Shown: piece by piece, positions 36,966 through 45,558 of the stretch
Numbering within the stretch: position 1 is the stretch's first letter
Layout of the letters: every line of letters begins with the position of its first letter
NCBI GenBank assembly: GCA_019163175.1
Contig: JAFLKN010000033.1
Span: 1-64,000 of the forward strand
Reading direction: 5' to 3'
From: Prolixibacteraceae bacterium
GTDB lineage: Bacteria > Bacteroidota > Bacteroidia > Bacteroidales > Prolixibacteraceae
Length of the DNA stretch: 64,000 nucleotides
Notes under the pieces: generated by a model
Database searches by the model: none
What the model was told of the DNA's origin: nothing
The model's input: the letters and a program-made list of their open reading frames with translations, nothing else
Translations under genes and position numbers: made by a program

Positions 36966-37823
36966 TTATAAAAAACTTGCCACTTTCATTTCCTCCAGGA
37001 TCGATCGGTACACCTGATTCTTATCCGGAATATAAAGTTCGTCACCTGGAGATTCTGATTCTTCATCTTCTGTCGAGTCAGTCTTATAATAATTCAGGCT
37101 CCAGATTCCATCAATACATTCGGCTGCCGAAAAATGTTCGACCCAATCGCCGCAGTTTATATACCTGACTTGACCCTGCTCCGTAACAATGGTTTTATCA
37201 ACCGGAATATGTGTATGTCCGCAAATGACCAGATCAACATTTTTGCTGAGGGCTGCGTTTGCAATCGCCTTCTCAAAGTTTGTCAATACCTTCTTTTCCT
37301 TTATTATGCGGTCTTTCATCGATTTATAGAGAATCATATCTTCACCTCCCAAAGCCCTTAGAATTCTGTTCAGCATATTATTGAATGCAGTGAGGAAGCC
37401 GTAAGCTGCGGCACCGAATTTAGCCAGCCACGGCGAATGATGTATAATATTGTCGAAAACATCGCCATGAAAAATCCATACTTTTTGGCAATTTATAGTC
37501 AGTTCCAACTGGTTTACAATGCTGAAATTACCTAGCCTGGTGTTGTTAAACTTGCGGAAAACATCATCGTGATTTCCTGTAATATAAACCACTGATACAC
37601 CTCTTTCAATCATTTTAACCAGCTGACGAATAACTTTTAGGTGCGATTTAGGAAAATAGTTTCGGCTAAACCGCCATGAATCGATAATGTCGCCATTCAG
37701 AACCAGCGTTTTAGGTTGTATCGATTTTAAATATTTAAGAAGGGGTTTCGCTTTGCTGGCCAGGGTCGCCAGATGTACGTCTGAAATAACTGAGATGTCT
37801 GGTTTCCGGATAACTTCCTCCAT
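36966..37823 (-). CDS. plcP: PlcP-type metallophosphoesterase (COG2908), probable phospholipase C for lipid remodelling
   Basis: 285 aa calcineurin-like enzyme. Metal motifs: ISDVHLA (about 13-19), NGDIIDSWRFSRNYFPKSH, ITGNHDDVFRKF, IFHGDVFD and CGHTHIPV, ending in YINCGDWVEHFSA. The SWRFSRNY and NCGDWVE segments are those of PlcP, which splits phosphate headgroups from phospholipids in phosphate-starved bacteria, rather than of true LpxH, which it distantly resembles. It is followed 8 bp later by a glycosyltransferase and preceded by a PhoB-box-like array. LpxH-like UDP-diacylglucosamine hydrolase is the alternative reading. Confidence 0.7.
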   Translation of the reverse strand: MEEVIRKPDISVISDVHLATLASKAKPLLKYLKSIQPKTLVLNGDIIDSWRFSRNYFPKSHLKVIRQLVKMIERGVSVVYITGNHDDVFRKFNNTRLGNFSIVNQLELTINCQKVWIFHGDVFDNIIHHSPWLAKFGAAAYGFLTAFNNMLNRILRALGGEDMILYKSMKDRIIKEKKVLTNFEKAIANAALSKNVDLVICGHTHIPVDKTIVTEQGQVRYINCGDWVEHFSAAECIDGIWSLNYYKTDSTEDEESESPGDELYIPDKNQVYRSILEEMKVASFL

Positions 37824-37846
37824 GTAGTACTTTACTTGAAATTGAC

Positions 37847-37904
37847 CGCAATTACACTTAATTCCATTACACGACGATTAATGTTTAGTGAAATTTTAGT
37901 TAAA
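37847..37904 (-). promoter_or_regulatory. Candidate PhoB box upstream of plcP
   Basis: Minus strand: TTTAA (37904), TTTCA (37893, imperfect), ATTAA (37882) and TGTAA (37871) at 11-bp steps. After 12 nt comes TAATTGCG (37854-37847), four of six matches to TAnnTTTG. It is weaker than the neighbouring divergent array at 38021, but the register and orientation are right. Confidence 0.4.
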
Positions 37905-38020
37905 CGATGGAATTTGTCATTGATATCAGTAATGTAAAGGATAAGAAATATGAAACATTTTCTTTTACCAATTGGTACATTTATATTGTTTTTCAACTAA
38001 TTAAAGCCAATGGCGGTATC

Positions 38021-38077
38021 TGTAACAAAACATTAATTGATGCTTAATCCTACTTTAATCCTTCAGCCGTATTTTTG
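38021..38077 (+). promoter_or_regulatory. Candidate PhoB box and promoter of the small secreted protein at 38116
   Basis: TGTAA (38021), ATTAA (38032), CTTAA (38043) and TTTAA (38054) at exact 11-bp steps, then 11 nt, then TATTTTTG (38070-38077), a perfect -7 element. The first 11 bases (TGTAACAAAAC) are identical to those of the array at 13107, although the coding regions have diverged, which argues for functional conservation of the site. Confidence 0.62.
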
Positions 38078-38115
38078 ATTTTGTGATTTAGACATAAAAC
38101 AAAAAAGATACAGTT

Positions 38116-38463
38116 ATGAAAAAAGTAATTTTAGCCTTATTGGTGGCTTTTGCATCAACAACAGCATTTGCTGAAAAGTCAGAAGCAAAAACAGAAACAA
38201 AAGCTGAGATAGCTTTAATTTCACTAAGCGGAAACGTAATTGATGAAGTTTCGGGTGAAGCTTTGGTAGGCGTTGAAGTTAAAGTAGAAGGCACCGATGT
38301 AAAAGCTTATACCGACTTTGATGGCCACTTTGTAATAGACAACTTAAAATCTGGTAAATGTAAACTGATTGCAAGCTATACTTCGTATACCAAAAACGAA
38401 AAAACTTTGCAGGTGGATTCAAAAACAAATCAAGTAAAGATTGAGCTTCAGGCCTCTAAATAA
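38116..38463 (+). CDS. Small secreted single-domain protein (carboxypeptidase-regulatory-like fold), paralogue 2
   Basis: 115 aa. Signal peptide about 1-19 (MKKVILALLVAFASTTAFA), an EAKTETKAE linker and one CarboxypepD_reg-like domain (SGNVIDEVSGEALVGVEVKV, YTDFDGHFVIDNLKSGK, YTSYTKNEKTL). The layout is identical to the product at 13193. Transcribed alone between a PhoB-box-like promoter and a strong terminator, with no partner gene. Role unknown; an abundant periplasmic or secreted starvation protein is inferred. Confidence 0.8.
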   Translation: MKKVILALLVAFASTTAFAEKSEAKTETKAEIALISLSGNVIDEVSGEALVGVEVKVEGTDVKAYTDFDGHFVIDNLKSGKCKLIASYTSYTKNEKTLQVDSKTNQVKIELQASK

Positions 38464-38499
38464 CAGCACCTTAGAGTTTAAATTATAGGTTCACATTTC

Positions 38500-38546
38500 A
38501 AAAAGAGACGGATTTGGCTTTAGTGCTGAATCCGTCTCTTTTTATG
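38500..38546 (+). terminator. Rho-independent terminator after the small secreted protein
   Basis: AAAAGAGACGGATT (38501-38514) pairs with AATCCGTCTCTTTT (about 38529-38542) around a 14-nt loop, followed by further T residues. Confidence 0.9.
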
Positions 38547-39021
38547 CTTTATTGTGAGTTTTATTTTTGGCAGAAATTACGCATAGAAATACCCGAAAGA
38601 ATTGGATGTGAGCACTCAAGGTTTCGGCCATAAGTTAGTAGAAAAGTGAACCCCGCGAAAATAATTACGGGAAAATACTGCGATTTTTATGACTCCCCTC
38701 TAAGTTTAAACAGTCAATCAGTTTCGTTATTTTTCGCAAAAAAGGTTATTGCAGGTTTACCTCTTTTGCTTCTCGCCAGTGCCTTTTAATGAATCCAAAG
38801 ATTCAATCACTAGCTGCGAGGTTGTTATTTAATTAGAGCCATTGAAGTATGCAAAGTGGTTCTTTCGTGAATTTCAAAACGATTAATAAAAGTTGATCCC
38901 CAAATTGATCATTTTGTAATAATATTCAATAAAGTTTCACTGCTTTAATATGGCGTAACTAATTAAAATATAGTACAATATATGGTTTTTAAAAGCGAAG
39001 AGCTAATCGTCGATTCAAAAA
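38547..39021. other. Non-coding stretch before the phoU2-phoB-phoR operon
   Basis: About 475 bp of AT-rich sequence. I see no open frame with coding character, no tRNA fold and no clear riboswitch. Only the downstream end (from 39022) carries a recognisable signal, the candidate PhoB box. Confidence 0.5.
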
Positions 39022-39078
39022 ATTAATGAAGTTGTAATAGGTATGCAATAAGTTTGTAATTATTTAGCATGACTTTTA
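39022..39078 (+). promoter_or_regulatory. Candidate autoregulatory PhoB box of phoU2-phoB-phoR
   Basis: ATTAA (39022), TGTAA (39033), TGCAA (39044) and TGTAA (39055) at exact 11-bp steps, then 11 nt, then GACTTTTA (39071-39078), four of six matches to TAnnTTTG. It would leave a leader of roughly 165 nt before the ATG at 39249. Autoregulation of phoB-phoR through a Pho box is standard in other bacteria. Confidence 0.55.
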
Positions 39079-39248
39079 TACTCTGAAATATTAGTAATTA
39101 AATAGCTAATAAACAGGAATTTTACCATTCTTTAATATTTTAGGATTTTATTACGAATGCAGTTACAGAATCACTATTTTTAATAGCTAAACTGTAAACT
39201 ACATATTACCTTAAGTTCCGGATTGTAGAAACGTATAAAAAAGTAAAT

Positions 39249-39968
39249 ATGTCTCAAAAAAAACATGAAGCGATTGATGACATTCTATCTGACTATGAGA
39301 AACTTGCGAATATGGTACTCAATCAGCTTGATGAGATTAAAAAATTGATTTTAGCACCGGAAGGACTGGCAGCAACAGGTCGCCTTCAGGTTTTGACAGA
39401 CAATGAGAGCAAAATAAATAAACTTGAAGTAAAGATCAGTGAAAAGATCATCAACTCCATAGCTCTTTATCAGCCGGTAGCCTCAGAAATTCGTAACTTG
39501 ATAGCCTGTTATCGCATTGTTATTAGTCTCGAACGCATTGGAGATTTGTCTATAAGTGTTGCAAAACAATTAAGCCGAATCGAAAATCAGGAGGTTTATG
39601 CCAGCCTTTCAGGATTTATTTCAAAAATGATGGATTTAAGTATTGAGATGTCAAGACGTTCGATGCTGTCATTTATTAATCGGGATATGGAACTTGCCAT
39701 GTGGACCATCAAATCGGAATCAATTGTTGATGAGTTTAACCACAAGATGCTGAAAAAGGTTGCCGAAAGGGCTTACTTTGTTGCCGAAGACAAAAACTTG
39801 CTGGTCAGCTTTATCAACATCAAAGAGATGGTGTCTAATATCGAACGGATTTCTGATCATGCAGCAAATATTGCTGAAGCTTCTATTTACGCTTTTGAAG
39901 GAAAAGATATCCGGCATCACCGGAAGAGAGAATTAGACGAAAAATCAAAATTATCAGATCATGAATAG
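39249..39968 (+). CDS. phoU: PhoU-domain protein (second PhoU)
   Basis: 239 aa, all-helical, two PhoU-like three-helix bundles. Landmarks: LANMVLNQLDEIKKLI in helix 1, LEVKISEKIINSIALYQPVASEIRNL (PhoU pattern E..I...A...P.A...R), YRIVISLERIGDLSISVAKQ and NIERISDHAANIAEASIYAFEG, the last two being the conserved E-R-I-x-D metal-binding repeats. PhoU restrains PhoR signalling when phosphate is plentiful. Its stop overlaps phoB by 8 bp. It is separate from the phoU start seen behind pstB, so this strain carries two. Confidence 0.88.
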   Translation: MSQKKHEAIDDILSDYEKLANMVLNQLDEIKKLILAPEGLAATGRLQVLTDNESKINKLEVKISEKIINSIALYQPVASEIRNLIACYRIVISLERIGDLSISVAKQLSRIENQEVYASLSGFISKMMDLSIEMSRRSMLSFINRDMELAMWTIKSESIVDEFNHKMLKKVAERAYFVAEDKNLLVSFINIKEMVSNIERISDHAANIAEASIYAFEGKDIRHHRKRELDEKSKLSDHE

Positions 39969-40638
39969 TTATAAAATATTGGTGGTTGACGACGAAAAGG
40001 ATCTTTGTGAAATTCTTCAGTTCAATTTAATCAGCGAAGGTTTTGATATTGAAGTCGCCTATTCCGGCGAAGAAGCGCTAACCAAACCTATTGACCAATT
40101 CGACCTGTTGCTGCTTGATGTAATGATGGGTGGCATGTCTGGTTTTAAACTAGCCGATAAAATAAGAAAAGAATTGGAGCTATCGGTTCCAATTATTTTC
40201 CTTACCGCACGCGAAACCGAAAACGATATGTTGACCGGGTTTAATGTTGGTGCTGATGATTATTTGTCGAAGCCATTTTCAATCAAAGAACTGGTTGCCC
40301 GTATTAAAGCGGTACTGCGCCGGGGTAAAAATGTTGAGATCAAGCCAAAGGTTATTGCCATTGATGGAATGGAACTCGATTTGAATAGAAAATCGGTGAC
40401 AATTAACAAAGAGTCTGTTTTGCTTACGCGCAAAGAGTTCGAGATATTGGTTATGCTGGTATCGAACAAAGGGAAATACCTTAGTCGACAGGAAATCCTT
40501 GATCGGATTTGGAGTGATGATGTAATTGTTACCGAGCGAAATGTAGATGTTAACATTGCCCGTCTTAGAAAAAAGATTGGTGATTTCGGCAATTGCATTA
40601 AAGGACGCTCCGGATACGGATACAGTTTCGAGAACTAG
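39961..40638 (+). CDS. phoB: PhoB-like response regulator (OmpR family)
   Basis: 225 aa. Receiver domain about 4-120 with acidic pocket VVDDEKD (D10, D11), phosphoacceptor D53 in LLLLDVMMGG, switch Thr in FLTARE and lysine in DDYLSKPFS. The C-terminal winged helix (about 130-224) has the usual LTRKEFEILVMLVSNKGKYLSRQEIL and VDVNIARLRKKIG. It is sandwiched between phoU2 (8-bp overlap) and a PhoR-type kinase, so phosphate control is well supported. It is the likely reader of the 11-bp direct repeats found in this window. Confidence 0.9.
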   Translation: MNSYKILVVDDEKDLCEILQFNLISEGFDIEVAYSGEEALTKPIDQFDLLLLDVMMGGMSGFKLADKIRKELELSVPIIFLTARETENDMLTGFNVGADDYLSKPFSIKELVARIKAVLRRGKNVEIKPKVIAIDGMELDLNRKSVTINKESVLLTRKEFEILVMLVSNKGKYLSRQEILDRIWSDDVIVTERNVDVNIARLRKKIGDFGNCIKGRSGYGYSFEN

Positions 40639-40712
40639 AAAACTAAAATATCGAGGAATCAGTTTCTTGTAATTTTCAATTTATTAACTTGATTCTTAAA
40701 TTCATATTAAAT

Positions 40713-42485
40713 ATGGTTGTACAAAGAACTTTCCGACACAGAATATTTATCAACTTCTTTGTGGTGTTTTCTATATTCACCTTGGCAGTTCTGGTTTACC
40801 AGTACGATCGTGAAAAAAGTTACCGGACTGGTCAACTCGAAAATACACTGGATAATATTTCGGAATTTACCCACCAATATATTGAGCATAAACGAATTTT
40901 TGAATCAAGTGATTTTAAGTCGCTCGATACGCTTAAAAGCCTTTTGCCTATAGCGAACACCCGATTAACTATAGTCGATATGACGGGAAAAGTTCTATAT
41001 GACAGCTTTGTTGCCGACGTTCAGAATATTGAAAACCATCTTGGTCGTCCTGAAGTGCAAAAGGCACTCTATTCCGGAAAAGGCTCAAGCATTCGCTTAT
41101 CAAATACTACCAATCAAAAGTTTTACTATTACGCCAAGAATTGCAAAAAATATTTCGTTCGTACTGCTGCCGTTTACAACGTTGACATCATCAAATTCCT
41201 GAAAACGGAACGTATATTTTTGGTTTTCATCGTCTTTCTGTTTGGTCTAATGTGGGTTTTACTGCATTATACCACCCGCAGATTGAGTGAGTTCATTGTC
41301 AAACTAAAAGACTTTGCACTTAAAGCCGGTCAGAATGAGGATATCTCGAAGATGGATAGCAATTTCCAGGACAACGAACTGGGCGTAATCCGCCGACAGA
41401 TCATCCAGATATACGATAACCTGAAAACGGCCAAAGACGATTTGACTAGTGAAAAGGAGAAATTATATGGTCATCTTCAGGTTCTGAAAGAAGGTATCTC
41501 TATTTTTTCGGCCGAGAAGCATAAAATACTGGCAAACAGTCATTTTATACAATTCATCAACATGATCTCGGATAAGTCGACTATTTCGGCAGAACATATC
41601 TTTTCGATTCCTGAATTCAGTAAAGTTGTAGACTTTATCGAGCAGTATCAACTTCAGCAGATACAGACCCCAAACAAAGAACTTCCGCAAATTGAATATA
41701 CCATTGAGAAAAGCGAGAAATTCTTTCATATCCGATGTATCATTTTCCTGGATAAAAGCTTTGAAGTACTGATTAGCGATGTGACTCGTCCGGAAAAACA
41801 GCGGTTACTGAAACAGCAGCTTACCTCTAACATTGCCCACGAGCTAAAAACACCATTATCATCGATCAAAGGATACCTCGAAACCATTTTAAACAACCCG
41901 AATATTCCTGGCGACAAGCAAAAATATTTTCTGGAGAAGGCTTTTGCGCAGTCAGAAAGATTGACCGATTTGCTCAACGATATCTCGTTGCTCAACAATA
42001 TTGAAGATGCCGGGGGCTTATTCGAGTTTAAATCGTTAAAGCTAAGTCCGGTAATCCGTGATGTGATTGAAAACCTGAAGAGCCGACTTACCGCCAGGAA
42101 TATGGAGTGTAATATTGATGTGGGGAACGATGTTGTTGTAAATGGGAATGAATCGTTGCTCTTCTCCGTTTTTCAAAATCTAATCGAAAATTCTGTAAAT
42201 TATGCCGGAAATGATTCCCATATATCAATAAGGAAATACCTGGAAGATGATAAGTTTTACTATTTCCAGTATTCCGATTCGGGTGCAGGAATTCCAGAGG
42301 AACATTTGACACGCATTTTTGAGCGTTTCTATAGGGTTGATTATGGACGCTCACGCGAAAATGGTGGAACTGGGCTCGGTCTTTCGATCGTAAAAAATGC
42401 CGTTCTGCTGCATAAGGGCGAAATCTCAGTTAGAAATAGGGCCGAAGGAGGCTTGGAATTTTTATTTTCTCTTTCAAAAAAATAA
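40713..42485 (+). CDS. phoR: PhoR-like sensor histidine kinase
   Basis: 590 aa from ATG at 40713 (an in-frame TTG lies 24 bp upstream). Helix 1 about 10-27, an extracytoplasmic sensor region of about 130 residues, helix 2 at about 160-180 (IFLVFIVFLFGLMWVLLHY), a HAMP-like/PAS-like linker, then the kinase core. It has an H-box NIAHELKTPLSSIKGY (His at about 376), N-box NLIENSVNYA, G1 DSGAGIPEEH, F-box IFERFYRVD and G2 GGTGLGLSIV. It phosphorylates PhoB when phosphate is low. The periplasmic region is longer than in E. coli PhoR, as usual for this phylum. Confidence 0.9.
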   Translation: MVVQRTFRHRIFINFFVVFSIFTLAVLVYQYDREKSYRTGQLENTLDNISEFTHQYIEHKRIFESSDFKSLDTLKSLLPIANTRLTIVDMTGKVLYDSFVADVQNIENHLGRPEVQKALYSGKGSSIRLSNTTNQKFYYYAKNCKKYFVRTAAVYNVDIIKFLKTERIFLVFIVFLFGLMWVLLHYTTRRLSEFIVKLKDFALKAGQNEDISKMDSNFQDNELGVIRRQIIQIYDNLKTAKDDLTSEKEKLYGHLQVLKEGISIFSAEKHKILANSHFIQFINMISDKSTISAEHIFSIPEFSKVVDFIEQYQLQQIQTPNKELPQIEYTIEKSEKFFHIRCIIFLDKSFEVLISDVTRPEKQRLLKQQLTSNIAHELKTPLSSIKGYLETILNNPNIPGDKQKYFLEKAFAQSERLTDLLNDISLLNNIEDAGGLFEFKSLKLSPVIRDVIENLKSRLTARNMECNIDVGNDVVVNGNESLLFSVFQNLIENSVNYAGNDSHISIRKYLEDDKFYYFQYSDSGAGIPEEHLTRIFERFYRVDYGRSRENGGTGLGLSIVKNAVLLHKGEISVRNRAEGGLEFLFSLSKK

Positions 42486-42563
42486 GACATCCTAATAGCA
42501 TACTAATTCTTAGGTCTGAAATTCAGGAGGTTAATTCGAGTGCTATAATTTCCCCTGATAGAA

Positions 42564-42588
42564 TGCCGGATTTTCCGGGATTTTTTTG
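42564..42588 (+). terminator. Weak terminator between phoR and glgA
   Basis: CCGGA-TTT-TCCGG (42566-42578) is a 5-bp hairpin followed by GATTTTTTT. It is short, so termination may be partial. Confidence 0.45.
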
Positions 42589-42721
42589 CACTTATTCCAC
42601 ATTTCAGTACAATAATTTTAACATGTTTGAAAGTACCTTCTTGCCCAGTTCTGAATATTTTTTTTAAATTTATCAACAAGAGCTTAGCTCCGGATTGGAT
42701 GAATTTGAAATGAAATAGACT

Positions 42722-44137
42722 ATGGATATAATACACATTAGTGCAGAGTGTTACCCGGCAGCTAAAGTTGGCGGATTGGCAGATGTTGTAGGTGCATTAC
42801 CCAAGTATCAGGCTCTGATGGGGCATTCGGCTACGGTGTTAATGCCGTTTTACCACGGAAAATTTAGTCGGGAAAATGAATTTTCGACTTTTTTTTCAGG
42901 TTTTGCTAGGTTAGGACACACCAATTTTGCCTTTAATGTTTTAAAACCTAAAACAAACACTTTGGGGTACGAACTGCTTCTGATTGATATTCCAGGATTG
43001 TTCGACCGCGATAATGTTTATTCCTATCACGACGATTCTGAGCGCTTTATAACTTTCCAGATTGCAGCCCTGAACTGGCTGCGGGAGCGGGAAAAGACAC
43101 CGGATGTGGTGCATTGTCACGATCAGCATACCGGTTTCATTCCCTTCATGATGTCGAAAGTTCGGGAATATCAACGTTTCGAAAATGTTCCCACGGTTTT
43201 CACAATCCACAACGGGCAGTATCAGGGGCAGTTCGGGTTCGATCGTTTGTATTACCTGCCACCGTTTCACTCCTATTTTAATGGCTTGGTTGAGTGGCAT
43301 AATCTGATCAATCCTCTGGCATCAGCAATCAAATGTGCATGGCGCGTAACCACTGTTTCTCCTAGTTATCTCGACGAAATCAGTTACTCAATGAACGGCA
43401 TGGAAGAACTGCTTCGTACCGAACGCGGAAAATCCCTTGGCATCTTAAACGGAATTGATGCTGATGTATGGAATCCGGAAACAGACCCGATGCTGGAGAA
43501 AAACTTCGATGTAAAAACAGCCGATGAAGGCAAAAAAGCCAATAAAGATTTGCTTTGCAGTCAGTTTGGGCTAGATCCCTCAAAACCTTTATTTACTTTT
43601 ATTGGCAGACTGGTTGGCGAAAAGGGTGCCGATATATTGCCCGATATTATCTACGACGTACTTCACTATAGTCCAGGCGAACAAAATATCCTTATTTTAG
43701 GTTCAGGCGAAAAGCATGTTGAACATGCTCTGCTTCAACTCGAAGACCAGTTTAAAGGTAATTACTGTTCGTACATTGGCTACAATGAAAGACTTTCGCA
43801 CCTCATATACGCTGGTGCCGATTTTTTACTGATGCCATCAAGGGTTGAGCCTTGTGGCTTGAACCAAATGTATGCGCTTCGTTACGGAACGGTTCCTATT
43901 GTAAGAAGAACCGGAGGATTAAGAGATACTGTAACCGATATTGGAGACAATGGCTTTGGTGTTTGTCACGATCAGTGTACGAAATCAGATGTTACGCATG
44001 CTATTCATAGGGCAAAGCTTTTATACCAGAATAAAAGGACATTTAAAAAGGTCAGGAAACAAATCATGGAAATTGACCATTCTTGGAACAAAGCCGCGCT
44101 GGAATATATAGAATTATACCAATCACTTAAATTATAA
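42722..44137 (+). CDS. glgA: Glycogen/starch synthase (ADP-glucose), GT5
   Basis: 471 aa GT-B enzyme extending alpha-1,4-glucan from ADP-glucose. The donor-binding motif KVGGLADVVGALPKY is at about 16-30, and the C-terminal PSRVEPCGLNQMYALRYGTVPIVRRTGGLRDTV holds the catalytic-site Glu and the TGGL loop. Length is normal. It ends 3 bp before glgC, giving a compact two-gene glycogen operon. No regulatory link to the upstream pho genes is visible beyond proximity. Confidence 0.94.
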   Translation: MDIIHISAECYPAAKVGGLADVVGALPKYQALMGHSATVLMPFYHGKFSRENEFSTFFSGFARLGHTNFAFNVLKPKTNTLGYELLLIDIPGLFDRDNVYSYHDDSERFITFQIAALNWLREREKTPDVVHCHDQHTGFIPFMMSKVREYQRFENVPTVFTIHNGQYQGQFGFDRLYYLPPFHSYFNGLVEWHNLINPLASAIKCAWRVTTVSPSYLDEISYSMNGMEELLRTERGKSLGILNGIDADVWNPETDPMLEKNFDVKTADEGKKANKDLLCSQFGLDPSKPLFTFIGRLVGEKGADILPDIIYDVLHYSPGEQNILILGSGEKHVEHALLQLEDQFKGNYCSYIGYNERLSHLIYAGADFLLMPSRVEPCGLNQMYALRYGTVPIVRRTGGLRDTVTDIGDNGFGVCHDQCTKSDVTHAIHRAKLLYQNKRTFKKVRKQIMEIDHSWNKAALEYIELYQSLKL

Positions 44138-44140
44138 AGA

Positions 44141-45406
44141 ATGAAAAAATCAACACTAGCAATTATTTTGGGAGGTGGTCAGGGATCAAGGTTGTCCCCA
44201 CTAACCGAAAACAGATCAAAACCTGCTGTGCCCGTTGCCGGGAAATACCGTTTGGTTGATATTCCAATCTCGAACTGTATTAATTCGGACATCGACCGCA
44301 TTTTTGTACTTACACAATTTAATTCGGCTTCGTTAAATAAGCACATCAAAAACACCTATCAATTCAGTTTTTTCAGCAACTCATTTGTTGATATTCTGGC
44401 CGCTGAGCAAACGCCTGACAATAAAAATTGGTTTCAGGGTACTGCCGATGCAGTTCGCCAGTGTATGCCACATTTTCTCAACTATGAGTTTGATTATGCA
44501 CTGATATTGTCTGGCGACCAGTTGTATCAGATGGATTTCAATGAAATGGTTGAGGCACATATTAAAGCGAAAGCTGATATAACCTTGGCAACTCTTCCGG
44601 TTGTGGCAAGGGAAGCTTCTGAATTCGGGATACTTAAGTCGAATGCAAAAAATATTATTCAGGAATTTATTGAAAAGCCAGCTCCTGAATTGCTCCCTGA
44701 TTGGGTTTCGGAAACTAGCGAAGAAATGAAGCGTGAAGGTAAAATATATCTGGCATCGATGGGTATTTATATTTTCAATCGCGAATTACTGGTTGAACTC
44801 ATGAAAGATCAGGAAACCAAGGATTTCGGGAAAGAAATTATTCCTCAGTCGATAAAAACACACAAGGTTTTAAGTTTCCCGTATGAAGGCTATTGGACTG
44901 ACATCGGTAATATCGATTCGTTTTATGAAGCAAACCTGGGCTTGACTGACGATATTCCAAAGTTTAACCTGTTCAATAATTCGAAACCTGTTTATACCCG
45001 TGCCCGGCTACTACCTCCTTCAAAGATTTCGGGAACAACATTAGAGAAGACAGTTGTTTCTGACGGTTGTATTATTCATGCAAGCCGCATTGAACACTCA
45101 GTAATCGGAATCAGATCAAGGATTGGCAAGAGCACCACGATTGTCAATTCCTACATCATGGGTAACGATTATTATCAGAATCTCGACGAAATTGATCAGC
45201 ACTATAACGATGGAAAGGTAATGGGAATTGGCGAACGTTGCTATTTAAACAATTGCATAGTCGACAAGAACGTGCATATTGGAAACGATGTCAGAGTGAA
45301 TGGAGGTAAACATTTACTTGATTCAAACAACGAACTTTATTCGGTAAAAGAGGGAATTGTGGTCATCAAAAAAGGTGCAATTCTTCCGAACGGATATGTG
45401 ATTTAA
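44141..45406 (+). CDS. glgC: Glucose-1-phosphate adenylyltransferase
   Basis: 421 aa enzyme making ADP-glucose for GlgA. Nucleotidyltransferase signature GGGQGSRLSPLTENRSKPAVPVAGKYRLVDIPISN at about 11-45; FQGTADAVRQ and SGDQLYQMD contribute the active site; IEKPAPE and EGYWTDIGNIDSFYEANL bind glucose-1-phosphate. The C-terminal ~120 residues form the left-handed beta-helix. Co-transcribed with glgA; a strong terminator follows. Confidence 0.95.
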   Translation: MKKSTLAIILGGGQGSRLSPLTENRSKPAVPVAGKYRLVDIPISNCINSDIDRIFVLTQFNSASLNKHIKNTYQFSFFSNSFVDILAAEQTPDNKNWFQGTADAVRQCMPHFLNYEFDYALILSGDQLYQMDFNEMVEAHIKAKADITLATLPVVAREASEFGILKSNAKNIIQEFIEKPAPELLPDWVSETSEEMKREGKIYLASMGIYIFNRELLVELMKDQETKDFGKEIIPQSIKTHKVLSFPYEGYWTDIGNIDSFYEANLGLTDDIPKFNLFNNSKPVYTRARLLPPSKISGTTLEKTVVSDGCIIHASRIEHSVIGIRSRIGKSTTIVNSYIMGNDYYQNLDEIDQHYNDGKVMGIGERCYLNNCIVDKNVHIGNDVRVNGGKHLLDSNNELYSVKEGIVVIKKGAILPNGYVI

Positions 45407-45430
45407 GCTCCCGGGTTAAATCACTTTTGA

Positions 45431-45477
45431 TAAAACTGCCATAACTAAATTGTATTAGTTATGGCAGTTTCTTTTTA
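45431..45477 (+). terminator. Rho-independent terminator of glgAC
   Basis: AAACTGCCATAACTA (45433-45447) pairs perfectly with TAGTTATGGCAGTTT (45456-45470), followed by CTTTTT. Confidence 0.93.
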
Positions 45478-45558
45478 ATGTCTTTTGCAATTTTAAGTTC
45501 CGAAAACCTTACCTTTGATAACATAAAAGATCAACCAAAACTTTAACACTTATCTCCA

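Noticed and set aside
36966-37823. LpxH lipid A biosynthesis enzyme
   Set aside because: Segments SWRFSRNY and NCGDWVE, the adjacent glycosyltransferase and the absence of other lipid A genes fit PlcP better; kept only as an alternative.
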